Positions 45,040-52,789 of a stretch of 64,000 bases of DNA are shown piece after piece. The DNA is from an uncultured Alphaproteobacteria bacterium. Lineage in GTDB: Bacteria > Pseudomonadota > Alphaproteobacteria > Caulobacterales > Caulobacteraceae. Position numbers and translations under genes: made by a program. The DNA lies in NCBI GenBank assembly GCA_903860975.1, contig CAIOSI010000041.1, forward strand, positions 1-64,000, given 5' to 3'. Numbering within the stretch: position 1 is the stretch's first letter; each line of letters opens with the position of its first letter. The notes beneath the pieces were generated by a model. The model had not been told where the DNA came from and searched no databases. It saw only the letters and a program-made list of their open reading frames with translations.

Positions 45040-45198
45040 ATGGCTCGTCAATTCGCATACGGTGCGACGCGACCCATGGTGCGCAGCACAACTTCGCTCG
45101 CGTGCCTGGCATTCGTCGCCGTTTTGGGTGTCGCATTCTGGGCTGGGGCCGCATGGATCGGACAAGCCCTCCTGCGGGTCGCAGGCTTCGGTTTTTAG
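45040..45198 (+). CDS. Small single-pass membrane protein
   Basis: A 52-residue protein with one hydrophobic helix (LACLAFVAVLGVAFWAGAAW) between a basic N-terminus (MARQFAYGATRPMVRSTT) and a short tail (LLRVAGFGF), suggesting N-in orientation. GGGAG lies seven bases before the ATG. It ends three bases before the convergent UDP-glucose dehydrogenase stop. Unknown function; small proteins of this form are common near envelope genes. Confidence 0.6.
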   Translation: MARQFAYGATRPMVRSTTSLACLAFVAVLGVAFWAGAAWIGQALLRVAGFGF

Positions 45199-45200
45199 GC

Positions 45201-46553
45201 CTAAGTCGACGCCGGGGTCTTACGGCGCTCTGCCGCTGCGGACCATACCGGCGCGCGTCCGACACTGATGTACCCGAAGCCGCGCGCGCGCATGTCTTCG
45301 GGTTTATAGATGTTGCGCAGGTCGACCATCACCGGCGCATTCATCAAGAGTTTGATCCGGTCGAGGTCAAGCGCCCGGAACTGGTCCCACTCCGTTACGA
45401 TCACTAGGACGTCAGCTCCTGCGGCGACGTCATAGGGGTCGTCCTTGAAATCCACATCGCCAAGCAGGTGGCGTGCTTCATGCATGCCTTCCGGGTCGAA
45501 TGCCTGAACGCGCGCACCCTTGTCCTGTAGCGCTGGAATTATGGCCAACGCCGGAGCATCGCGCATGTCGTCGGTGTTTGGCTTGAAGGTCAGGCCAAGG
45601 ATGCCCACGGTCTTTCCTTTGACATCACCTTCTAGCGCTCGGATCACCTTGCGGGCCATGGCCCGCTTTCGTTCGTCGTTGGTCTTCACTGTGGTCTCGA
45701 CCAGTTCCACCGGCGCTCCGGCGTCTCGCGCGGTACGGACCAGCGCCAACGTGTCCTTGGGAAAGCAGGAGCCCCCATAGCCGGGGCCGGCGTTGAGGAA
45801 TTTCCCGCCAATACGGCCATCCAATCCGATGCCACGTGCCACCTGCTGCACATCGGCGCCGACAGCCTCGCAAAGGTCAGCCATCTCGTTGATGTAGGTG
45901 ATCTTCAGCGCCAGGAAGGCGTTGGCAGCGTACTTGATCAGCTCACTCGTGCGTCGGTTCGTGAACAGGATCGGTGTTTCGTTCAGGTAGAGCGGACGGT
46001 AGATTTCGCGCATCAAGTCTTGCGCCCGAGGCTCCAAGGTGCCGACGACCACGCGGTCCGGACGCTTGAAATCCTCGATCGCAGCACCTTCCCGCAGGAA
46101 TTCGGGGTTGGAAACAACGGCCACGTCTGCGTCTGGGCGGACACGCTTGAAGATGGCTTCGATCTCGTCGCCGGTACCGACCGGAACGGTCGACTTCGTC
46201 ACGATTACCGTGAAGCCCTCGACGAAGCCCGCGATCTCCTCGGCGGCGGCATAGACGTATGACAGGTCCGCATAACCATCGCCGCGGCGCGATGGCGTGC
46301 CAACGCCAATGAACACCGCATCAGCTTCACGCACGGCCTGCGACGCATCTGTGGTGAAGAACAGCCGCCCGGCTTTGACGTTCTGAGCAACCAACAGGTC
46401 TAGCCCCGGCTCAAAAATCGGAATGCCGCCAGACTGCAGCCGTTCGATCTTCAAGGCGTCCTTATCAATGCAGGTCACGGTGTGACCGAAGTCGGCGAAA
46501 CAGGCGCCGCTCACGAGGCCTACATAGCCTGTCCCGATCATTGCCACGCGCAT
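45201..46553 (-). CDS. ugd: UDP-glucose 6-dehydrogenase
   Basis: A 450-residue NAD-dependent enzyme oxidising UDP-glucose to UDP-glucuronate. MRVAMIGTGYVGLVSGACFA is the Rossmann N-terminus, then VFIGVGTPSRRGDGYADLSY, VTKSTVPVGTGDEI, NPEFLREGAAIEDFKRPDRV, NAFLALKITYINEMADLCEA and GPGYGGSCFPKDTLALVR (catalytic Cys), with GKTVGILGLTFKPNTDDMRD opening the C-terminal domain. The product feeds acidic exopolysaccharide or capsule. Substrate comes from GalU, encoded in the same window. Confidence 0.97.
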   Translation of the reverse strand: MRVAMIGTGYVGLVSGACFADFGHTVTCIDKDALKIERLQSGGIPIFEPGLDLLVAQNVKAGRLFFTTDASQAVREADAVFIGVGTPSRRGDGYADLSYVYAAAEEIAGFVEGFTVIVTKSTVPVGTGDEIEAIFKRVRPDADVAVVSNPEFLREGAAIEDFKRPDRVVVGTLEPRAQDLMREIYRPLYLNETPILFTNRRTSELIKYAANAFLALKITYINEMADLCEAVGADVQQVARGIGLDGRIGGKFLNAGPGYGGSCFPKDTLALVRTARDAGAPVELVETTVKTNDERKRAMARKVIRALEGDVKGKTVGILGLTFKPNTDDMRDAPALAIIPALQDKGARVQAFDPEGMHEARHLLGDVDFKDDPYDVAAGADVLVIVTEWDQFRALDLDRIKLLMNAPVMVDLRNIYKPEDMRARGFGYISVGRAPVWSAAAERRKTPAST

Positions 46554-46652
46554 TGGAGGTCCTCGATCTCATTTTCAGGCCGCGCTTTCAGCACGCAGTC
46601 CTTCCGTCGGCTAGCCACTTAGCGTCACAGTGTTCAGAATTCCTGAGCAGAC

Positions 46653-48155
46653 TCAGATTTCCTGGTTGTAGGCTCCGACTTCAGGGTGCTTTGCCAGGCG
46701 CGGTTTCACCTCTTTATGGAAGAGGGCGCGCATGTCGTCCTGGCTCTGGGTGCTTTCGACCACGACAACGATCTCGGGCTTGTTGGATGAGGCCCGCACC
46801 AGGACCCAGGAGCCGTCCTCCAGCGCGACCCGAACGCCATTGACGGTGATCAGTTCGGATATCTTACGCCCCAGGATCGTGCCTCCGGCATCGCGCAAGG
46901 CCGTGTATTCGGCGACCACATCGTCCACTAGGCCGTACTTCACTTCGTCTGCCACGTGCGGGCTCATGGTGAGTGAAGTGTAGGCGACGGGGAGGGCTTT
47001 TTTGAGGTCCGAGAGTTTTTTGCCCGGGTTGCGTTCGAGCATCGACAAGATCGCGGCTGCCGCAACGATACCGTCGTCGTAACCACGCCCGATTGGCGGA
47101 TTGAAGAAGAAATGGCCGGACTTCTCGAAACCCGCGAGCGCCCCCAGTTCGGCCGTCTTGCGCTTGATGTAGGAGTGGCCGGTTTTCCAGTAAACCGTCT
47201 TTGCGCCGTTGGCCTTCAGCACCGCATCAGTGGCGAAGAGGCCTGTGGATTTAACGTCGACAATAAAGGTTGCGTCCTTGTGTAGGCCGGAAAGGTCGCG
47301 GGCCAGCATTAGGCCGATCTTGTCGGCGAAGATCTCGTCACCTTCATCGTCCACGACGCCACAACGATCGCCATCGCCGTCAAAGCCCAGAGCCAAGTCG
47401 GCGTCATGTTGGCGTACGACCTCGGCCATGGCGTGCAGCATGACGCTGTCTTCCGGGTTTGGATTATATTTGGGGAAGGTCCAGTCGAGCTTGCAGTCCA
47501 TCTCGATGACCTCAGCTACACCCATGCGGCGCAGGGCCTCGGGTGCGAAGGCACCAGCCGTTCCGTTGCCACAGGCGCAGACCACCTTCAGAGGCCGGCT
47601 GATGCTCGCGCGGCTGGCTGCATCGGCGATGTAGCGCTCAGCGACCCCTCCGATATGCGCCAAGCTGCCGCCGGACCGTTGTTTCCACGTGCCGGCGAGT
47701 ACGATTTCCTTCAGCCGTCCCATTTCGTCTGGGCCGAAGGTCAACGGACGCTGCGCGCCCATCTTTACACCGGTCCAGCCATTTTCGTTATGGCTGGCTG
47801 TAACCATCGCCACGCAGGGCGCGTCGAGGTCGAACTGGGCAAAATAGGCCATGGGCGAGGTGGCGAGGCCGATGTCGATCACTTCGCAACCCGCCGCGAC
47901 AAGGCCGATCGTCAGAGCCTGTTTTATACTGAGCGAATAGGATCGATAGTCGTGGCCAACGACGATGCGGTTTTGGCCTAGCTCTTGAATGTAAGTGCCT
48001 AGGCCCAAGCCTAGCGCCTGGATGCCCAGCAGATTGATCTCGGGCCCGAACAGCCAACGCGCGTCATATTCCCGAAAACCCGTCGCCTTTACGAGAGGCA
48101 GGTTCTCGAAGTCGTAGGTGTTGGAGACGAGGTCGGCGCGGGGAGCTGGCAGCAT
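46653..48155 (-). CDS. Phosphomannomutase/phosphoglucomutase (AlgC/ExoC type)
   Basis: A 500-residue alpha-phosphohexomutase interconverting glucose-6-P/glucose-1-P and/or mannose-6-P/mannose-1-P. Motifs are FREYDARWLFGPEINLLGIQ, MVTASHNENGWTGVKMGAQR (phosphoserine loop), LALGFDGDGDRCGVVDDEGD (metal loop) and SWVLVRASSNKPEIVVVVES (phosphate loop). The SNKPE variant replaces the usual SGTEP. It supplies glucose-1-P for GalU or mannose-1-P for GDP-sugars. It is followed by ugd, 99 bp apart, and preceded by kdsD, so a run of envelope-sugar genes on the minus strand. Confidence 0.94.
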   Translation of the reverse strand: MLPAPRADLVSNTYDFENLPLVKATGFREYDARWLFGPEINLLGIQALGLGLGTYIQELGQNRIVVGHDYRSYSLSIKQALTIGLVAAGCEVIDIGLATSPMAYFAQFDLDAPCVAMVTASHNENGWTGVKMGAQRPLTFGPDEMGRLKEIVLAGTWKQRSGGSLAHIGGVAERYIADAASRASISRPLKVVCACGNGTAGAFAPEALRRMGVAEVIEMDCKLDWTFPKYNPNPEDSVMLHAMAEVVRQHDADLALGFDGDGDRCGVVDDEGDEIFADKIGLMLARDLSGLHKDATFIVDVKSTGLFATDAVLKANGAKTVYWKTGHSYIKRKTAELGALAGFEKSGHFFFNPPIGRGYDDGIVAAAAILSMLERNPGKKLSDLKKALPVAYTSLTMSPHVADEVKYGLVDDVVAEYTALRDAGGTILGRKISELITVNGVRVALEDGSWVLVRASSNKPEIVVVVESTQSQDDMRALFHKEVKPRLAKHPEVGAYNQEI

Positions 48156-48244
48156 CGGGACTCCAGTTGGACAGGATCGATCAACGTTGAGGCGGACGAT
48201 TACAACGCGGGTCCTTCAACAGTGTGTCGGGACCACCGACGTTG

Positions 48245-49210
48245 CTACATGACGCCGGCGCGTAGGAGGTCGTGGATATGCAAGATGCCAATGGGCCTTC
48301 CGGCTTCGACGACGAACAAGACGGTTACCGCAGGCGGCGGATCGCTCATCAATGCCAGAGCTTCCGAAGCTAGCATCGTCGGCGGGACCGTCTTTTTGGG
48401 GCCGGCCGTCATAACTTCGCCGGCCGCGTGCGACATCAGTCCGTCAATGTGCCGCCGCAAATCACCGTCGGTTATGGCACCCGACAAGGTGCCATCGGAC
48501 CCGATCACACCGACGATCCCCCAACGCTTTTCCGTCATCACCAGAAGAGCATCCTTCATCGGCGTTGTGGCGGAAACCAACGGCAATTCGCCCGATCCAT
48601 GCATCAAATCGCCGACCGTCTTCAGCATAGCGCCGAGCTTGCCACCGGGATGGAAGACCCTGAAGTCCTGCGGCTTGAATCCACGCCGCTCCAGCAGAGC
48701 AACCGCTAAAGCGTCGCCCAGGGCCAGCTGCAGAGTCGTAGATGTCGTAGGGACGTTGAGCTTCTCGGCCGCTTCAGGGGCATCGGGAATAGTCAGGACA
48801 ATGTCGGCCGCGCGGCCCAAAGCGCTATCCGGGAAGGCCGTGATAGCGATCAACGGAATGTGGAAGCGCACAGCATAAGCGATGACATCGGCGAGCTCGC
48901 GGGTTTCCCCTGTCTTGGAGAGCGCCAGGATAACATCGTCCTGGCCGATCATGCCTAAGTCGCCATGACTTGCCTCAGTGGCGTGAACAAACATGGCGAC
49001 CGAGCCCGTCGAGGCGAGCGTGGCGGCGATTTTTCGGGCAACGTGACCGGACTTGCCGATCCCGGTGAGGACAATGCGACCCTTGGCGGCGAATAAGAGC
49101 TCCACGGCCGTTGTGAATGTATCGTCGAGTTCGGCGGCGAGCTGGCCGAGGGCCTCTGCCTCAGCGGAAAGCACCCGACGACCGACCGTAATCGCATCGA
49201 ATTTTGTCAT
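48245..49210 (-). CDS. kdsD: D-arabinose-5-phosphate isomerase (KpsF/GutQ family)
   Basis: A 321-residue isomerase turning ribulose-5-P into arabinose-5-P, the first step of Kdo synthesis for LPS. The SIS domain spans about 40-175 (GRIVLTGIGKSGHVARKIAA, FVHATEASHGDLGMIGQDDV, LALSKTGETRELADVIAY). Two CBS domains follow (about 205-320; MTEKRWGIVGVIGSDGTLSG with AITDGDLRRHIDGLMS). The start overlaps a small upstream membrane-protein gene as ATGA. Confidence 0.95.
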   Translation of the reverse strand: MTKFDAITVGRRVLSAEAEALGQLAAELDDTFTTAVELLFAAKGRIVLTGIGKSGHVARKIAATLASTGSVAMFVHATEASHGDLGMIGQDDVILALSKTGETRELADVIAYAVRFHIPLIAITAFPDSALGRAADIVLTIPDAPEAAEKLNVPTTSTTLQLALGDALAVALLERRGFKPQDFRVFHPGGKLGAMLKTVGDLMHGSGELPLVSATTPMKDALLVMTEKRWGIVGVIGSDGTLSGAITDGDLRRHIDGLMSHAAGEVMTAGPKKTVPPTMLASEALALMSDPPPAVTVLFVVEAGRPIGILHIHDLLRAGVM

Positions 49211-49452
49211 TGTGAGGGGGCAAGCGCATGAGATTGAATGTCGTGAGCGGCTGCCCTCAAGTGGTTGCTCCGCCGCTGCGCCGAAATCGTCTCGCGTGTC
49301 CTGGCCGCCTGCTTTGCAGGCGTGCGCTGCAAGGGGAACGATCCAAACGGGCCCGGTGAACGCTCACCGAGCCCTTGCGGCCAAACCATCGCAAGCGCGA
49401 CGGCGGCGGCGGCGGCCAATGCCAGAATCGGCAGGTAGAGGCGATTGAGCAT
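49207..49452 (-). CDS. Small membrane protein coupled to kdsD
   Basis: An 81-residue protein with an N-terminal membrane helix (LYLPILALAAAAAVALAMVW) and a Pro/Arg/Gln-rich hydrophilic tail (PFGSFPLQRTPAKQAARTRE and onward). Its TGA overlaps the kdsD ATG (ATGA), which argues for real translation and coupling. No strong ribosome-binding site is visible upstream. No family recognised. The frame can be extended upstream but loses protein character. Confidence 0.55.
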   Translation of the reverse strand: MLNRLYLPILALAAAAAVALAMVWPQGLGERSPGPFGSFPLQRTPAKQAARTRETISAQRRSNHLRAAAHDIQSHALAPSQ

Positions 49453-49549
49453 GTGGGTTCTATAGCTGCTTCCCCTGCGACGGACCAATCCGTTGCATCC
49501 GTGTGACTGATGGATAGAAAGCCGACTAGCTTCACCGGAGACATTCGCC

Positions 49550-50260
49550 TTGCCGAAATTGATCTTACTGCGCCACGGCCAGAGCCAATGGAACCTCGAG
49601 GACCGCTTCACGGGCTGGGTGGACGTTGATCTCACCGCTGAGGGTGAAGCGCAGGCGCGAAAGGGAGGCGAACTGATCGCTGCCGAAGGCATTGCGATCG
49701 ACCGCTGCTTCACCTCGGTCCTGACGCGTGCGATCCGAACGTCGTGGCTGGCGTTGGCCGCGGCCGGCCAAACCTTTGTTCCTGAGATCAAAGACTGGCG
49801 GCTGAACGAGCGCCACTACGGCGGTTTGACCGGCCTTAACAAGGCCGAAACCGCGGCCAAGCATGGCGACGCACAAGTAAAAATCTGGCGTCGGTCTTAT
49901 GACGTGCCTCCGCCGCCGCTCGCCCCTGGCGGCGAGTTCGATTTCAGACGCGATCGGCGTTACGCCGGTGCCGTATTGCCGGACACGGAAAGTCTGGAGA
50001 CCACACTCTTTCGGGTCCAACCCTATTGGCAAGCTGAGATCGCGCCAAAGCTATCGACGGGCGAAACCCTGCTGATCGCCGCTCACGGTAACTCCCTACG
50101 CGCCATCGTTAAATTACTGTTTGACCTGAGCGGCGAGGAGATCGTTGGCGTGGAGATTCCGACAGGCAATCCGTTGCTAATGGATCTGGATGCGACATTG
50201 AAGCCCACCGCCGCACGCTATCTGGATCAATCCAGGGCCCAGCCGTTGCCGGCGATATAG
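49550..50260 (+). CDS. gpmA: 2,3-bisphosphoglycerate-dependent phosphoglycerate mutase
   Basis: A 236-residue glycolytic/gluconeogenic mutase interconverting 3- and 2-phosphoglycerate. LILLRHGQSQWNLEDRFTGW holds the phospho-accepting His (about 9), then SVLTRAIRTSWLAL, WRLNERHYGGLTGLNKAETA and LIAAHGNSLRAIVKLLFDL with the second His. The start is TTG: CGGAG lies nine bases before it and the family begins right there. It diverges from the small gene and kdsD, and its stop is nine bases before the deaminase gene. Confidence 0.95.
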   Translation: MPKLILLRHGQSQWNLEDRFTGWVDVDLTAEGEAQARKGGELIAAEGIAIDRCFTSVLTRAIRTSWLALAAAGQTFVPEIKDWRLNERHYGGLTGLNKAETAAKHGDAQVKIWRRSYDVPPPPLAPGGEFDFRRDRRYAGAVLPDTESLETTLFRVQPYWQAEIAPKLSTGETLLIAAHGNSLRAIVKLLFDLSGEEIVGVEIPTGNPLLMDLDATLKPTAARYLDQSRAQPLPAI

Positions 50261-50269
50261 GCTCTGTCG

Positions 50270-50710
50270 ATGATCCCAGCTGACGATGAACATTGGATGC
50301 GGCGCGCGATCGCGCTGGCTCAATCGAGCGTCGGCATGACCGGAGACAATCCGGCGGTCGGCTGTGTCATCGTCAAGAATGGCGTCTCGGTGGGCGAGGC
50401 GGCGACGGCGCAGAACGGCCGGCTTCATGCTGAAGAGCACGCGCTGGATCAGGCGGGCGAACACGCACGTAACGCCGTAGTCTACATCACTCTGGAGCCT
50501 TGCGGTGAGCGCTCATCTGGCGCGCCATCCTGTAGCCAGCGTCTGGTGGAAGCCTGTGTGGGACGTGTGATCATCGCCTGCGAAGACGCCTCTGTTTTGG
50601 CGGCCGGACGAGGCCTTCACCGCTTGGGGCAGGCCAAGATCGCCGTCCAGCTTGGCGTTCTGCGTGACGAGGCCGCCGCCCTTTATAAGGCCTACCGTCC
50701 TCGGCGCTGA
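50270..50710 (+). CDS. RibD-like cytidine/deoxycytidylate deaminase domain protein
   Basis: A 146-residue zinc deaminase with only the deaminase half of RibD. WMRRAIALAQSSVGMTGDNP with NPAVGCVIVKNG, then RLHAEEHALDQAGEHARNAV (His-Ala-Glu zinc/proton shuttle) and YITLEPCGERSSGAPSCSQR (Pro-Cys ... Cys). The RibD reductase domain is absent, so it either is a stand-alone pyrimidine deaminase or acts on another aminated compound. It starts nine bases after gpmA. Confidence 0.88.
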   Translation: MIPADDEHWMRRAIALAQSSVGMTGDNPAVGCVIVKNGVSVGEAATAQNGRLHAEEHALDQAGEHARNAVVYITLEPCGERSSGAPSCSQRLVEACVGRVIIACEDASVLAAGRGLHRLGQAKIAVQLGVLRDEAAALYKAYRPRR

Positions 50711-50787
50711 GTTTAAAACATCGGAAATGGGCCGTTAATCACCTTGATCTAAGAACGGATGACCACCGCGTCTTTGCGCCAGGGTCC

Positions 50788-52041
50788 ATGTCCGAAGTCT
50801 CCCACATCACGCGCCGAATTACCCAGCCCGAAGCCGACGAAATTTGCGCGAAGCATGAACGGCTGTGGGGCTCCAAACCGAATGGCGCGCGTGCGGTTTT
50901 CGCTTGGGCGGACATTTCGGGTCTTGACCTGTCCGGACGCAATCTTTGCGACGCCGACTTCAGCGGCGCGATGCTGGTCGGCTGCAAGCTGAAAAACGCC
51001 AGGCTCGACAACGCCATCATGTTTGGAGCCGACCTCCAGGACACGGATCTGCGCGGCGCCTCGCTTCGCCGGACCGATCTGCGCGGTGCCTGCCTTCGCA
51101 ATGCGGACCTCACAGGCGCCGACATGTTCGAAGCTGACCTTCGTGAGGGCGTGTTGGCCGCGGCCGACGCCAAATTCGGCTTCCGGCGCATTCAGGCTGG
51201 CGCCTCGCGCGTGGGCGACGCTCAGGGTGCAAAGCTCATCGGTGCCAACCTTGAACGCTCCAAGCTTTCTGGCGTGATCGCCGTCAAGGCTGACTTTACG
51301 GATGCCATCCTGAAGGACGCACGCCTGGTGCGCGCCAACCTCAAGCAGGCCACCCTTAAGGGATGCGACCTTTCCGGGGCAGACCTCTCCGGCGCTGACC
51401 TCGGCGGGGCCGATCTTCGCGACGCAGTGCTGGTAGGCGCAAAGACTCTGCAGTGGAACGTCTCTAACGCCAATATGGCAGGCGCGCTGACCGACAAGCC
51501 CGCCGGTATCGCTGCCGCCGCACTCCCGTACAAGACGATGATCCAGGACCATGCCCGCTGGTGCGAGACGGGCGGTCAGCAGGGGGCACCTTCGGTTTTC
51601 GATGGCGCCGACCTGCGCGCGTTGCAGACAGTGCGTGGCTACAACCTGACAGCGCTATCTGCGAAGGACGCCGTGTTCTACGGCCTTGATATGGAGGGCG
51701 TGCAACTGCAAGGCGCGCACCTTGAAAATACCGACCTACGCAACTGCAATCTACGACGCGCGGACCTGCGCGGCGCCAAACTCGCCGGCGCGAAACTTTC
51801 GGGCTCCGATCTGCGCCAAGCCCAGATGGGGCCGCTCCTCCTCGGCGCTGATCGCGTGCTGCCTTGCGATTTGCGCAAAGCCGAACTGAAGGGCGCAGAC
51901 CTCAGCGGCGCCGATGTCCGTCAGGCGCTGTTCAACGACTGCGACGTTAGCCGGGCAAATTTCACGGGCGCTTTTCTAAACCAGGCTAATTTCACCGGGG
52001 TCCTGCGCCAAGGCACCCGAGGCCTCGACAACATCATCTGA
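50788..52041 (+). CDS. Pentapeptide-repeat protein
   Basis: A 417-residue protein whose core is A(D/N)LxG-type repeats: two blocks, about residues 44-215 (WADISGLDLSGRNLCDADFS, ADLQDTDLRGASLRRTDLRG) and about 300-410 (VQLQGAHLENTDLRNCNLRR, CDLRKAELKGADLSGADVRQ), split by a non-repeat insert of roughly 50-60 residues (AALPYKTMIQDHARWCETGG). Each block would form a right-handed quadrilateral beta-helix. Some such proteins mimic DNA and protect gyrase (Qnr), but most have unknown roles. No signal peptide; a lone cistron followed by a long hairpin. Confidence 0.92.
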   Translation: MSEVSHITRRITQPEADEICAKHERLWGSKPNGARAVFAWADISGLDLSGRNLCDADFSGAMLVGCKLKNARLDNAIMFGADLQDTDLRGASLRRTDLRGACLRNADLTGADMFEADLREGVLAAADAKFGFRRIQAGASRVGDAQGAKLIGANLERSKLSGVIAVKADFTDAILKDARLVRANLKQATLKGCDLSGADLSGADLGGADLRDAVLVGAKTLQWNVSNANMAGALTDKPAGIAAAALPYKTMIQDHARWCETGGQQGAPSVFDGADLRALQTVRGYNLTALSAKDAVFYGLDMEGVQLQGAHLENTDLRNCNLRRADLRGAKLAGAKLSGSDLRQAQMGPLLLGADRVLPCDLRKAELKGADLSGADVRQALFNDCDVSRANFTGAFLNQANFTGVLRQGTRGLDNII

Positions 52042-52053
52042 TCCTTGCGTCAA

Positions 52054-52091
52054 TGATGAAGGGCGAGCCGATCACGCCCCGCCCTTCATCA
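52054..52091. terminator. Long hairpin between convergent genes, possible bidirectional terminator
   Basis: A perfect 12-bp stem TGATGAAGGGCG / CGCCCTTCATCA with a 14-base loop lies between the stops of the pentapeptide and hsp20 genes. There is no long T run on either strand, so intrinsic termination would be imperfect. Confidence 0.5.
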
Positions 52092-52107
52092 AATTGGCGT
52101 GCCGGAC

Positions 52108-52560
52108 CTATGCCGCCTTCTCGGCTTCGATCAGGGTCGGCTGAGCTGTGGCGATCTCTATGCGGCGCGGCTTCAGAGCTTCGGGCAGTTCGCGCTTGAG
52201 CGCGACCGAGAGCAGGCCGTCAGCCAATGCGGCTTCGGTCACCAATACGTAGTCGGCGAGTTGGAATTTCCGTTCGAAATTACGTTTCGCCAAGCCCTGG
52301 TGCAGGAAGCGACGTGGCTCGTCGTTGGCAGTCCTACGACCGGTCACCGTCAGTAGGTTTTCCTTAACTTCGATGTTCAGCTCTTCAGGGCGAAAGCCAG
52401 CAACGGCGATCTCGATGCGATAGGCGTTCTCGTCGGTGCGCTCGATGTTGTAAGGCGGATAGCCGCTTGCGCTATCTACGGCGGCGGAATCCAGCAGGTC
52501 AGCCAAGCGGTCAAAGCCGACCACTGAGCGATAGAGGGGGGAAAAGTCGATCGTACGCAT
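52108..52560 (-). CDS. Small heat shock protein, Hsp20/IbpA family
   Basis: A 150-residue ATP-independent holdase. MRTIDFSPLYRSVVGFDRLA is the typical N-terminus in alphaproteobacteria; the alpha-crystallin domain is about 35-125 (YNIERTDENAYRIEIAVAGF, RPEELNIEVKENLLTVTGRR, FLHQGLAKRNFERKFQLADY, GLLSVALKRELPEALKPRRI), and a C-terminal I-x-I/V-like tail follows. It keeps aggregating proteins refoldable during heat shock. Upstream are a sigma-32-like promoter and a hairpin that traps the ribosome-binding site like a ROSE thermometer. Confidence 0.96.
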   Translation of the reverse strand: MRTIDFSPLYRSVVGFDRLADLLDSAAVDSASGYPPYNIERTDENAYRIEIAVAGFRPEELNIEVKENLLTVTGRRTANDEPRRFLHQGLAKRNFERKFQLADYVLVTEAALADGLLSVALKRELPEALKPRRIEIATAQPTLIEAEKAA

Positions 52561-52569
52561 CGTTCACAT

Positions 52570-52587
52570 CCTTCTTTCAAAGCAAGG
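52570..52587 (-). promoter_or_regulatory. ROSE-like RNA thermometer hairpin on the hsp20 ribosome-binding site
   Basis: On the transcript, CCUUGCUUUGAAAGAAGG folds with CCUU paired to AAGG, a bulged G, then CUU paired to AAG, loop UGA. The AAGG part is the Shine-Dalgarno of hsp20, and UUGCU opposite it with one bulged G is the conserved ROSE core. The hairpin ends nine bases before the ATG. Melting at high temperature would free the ribosome-binding site. Confidence 0.65.
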
Positions 52588-52675
52588 TTGCGGTTCATAT
52601 GTCCGCCATTGCGAGCCTGTCGGCCTCGCGGTGGCGTCCAGAAGGCCCGGACATCCAGCGCCTCCAGCCTATGAG

Positions 52676-52701
52676 GTAGGCGTGCAAATTTATGGATCAA
52701 G
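52676..52701 (-). promoter_or_regulatory. Candidate sigma-32 promoter of hsp20
   Basis: On the minus strand CTTG(A), 17 bases, CCTAC(CT), close to the alphaproteobacterial heat-shock consensus (CTTGAA...CYTATNT). It gives a leader of about 105 bases before hsp20, long enough for a multi-hairpin ROSE leader. Confidence 0.55.
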
Positions 52702-52789
52702 ACCTTGTAACGTCGCTGCCTTTGACCGGATTGAGCCCCCGCGCTAGGCCTTACGCCCAACATCAGACCGTGTGGCGTGTTGAGGTGGC

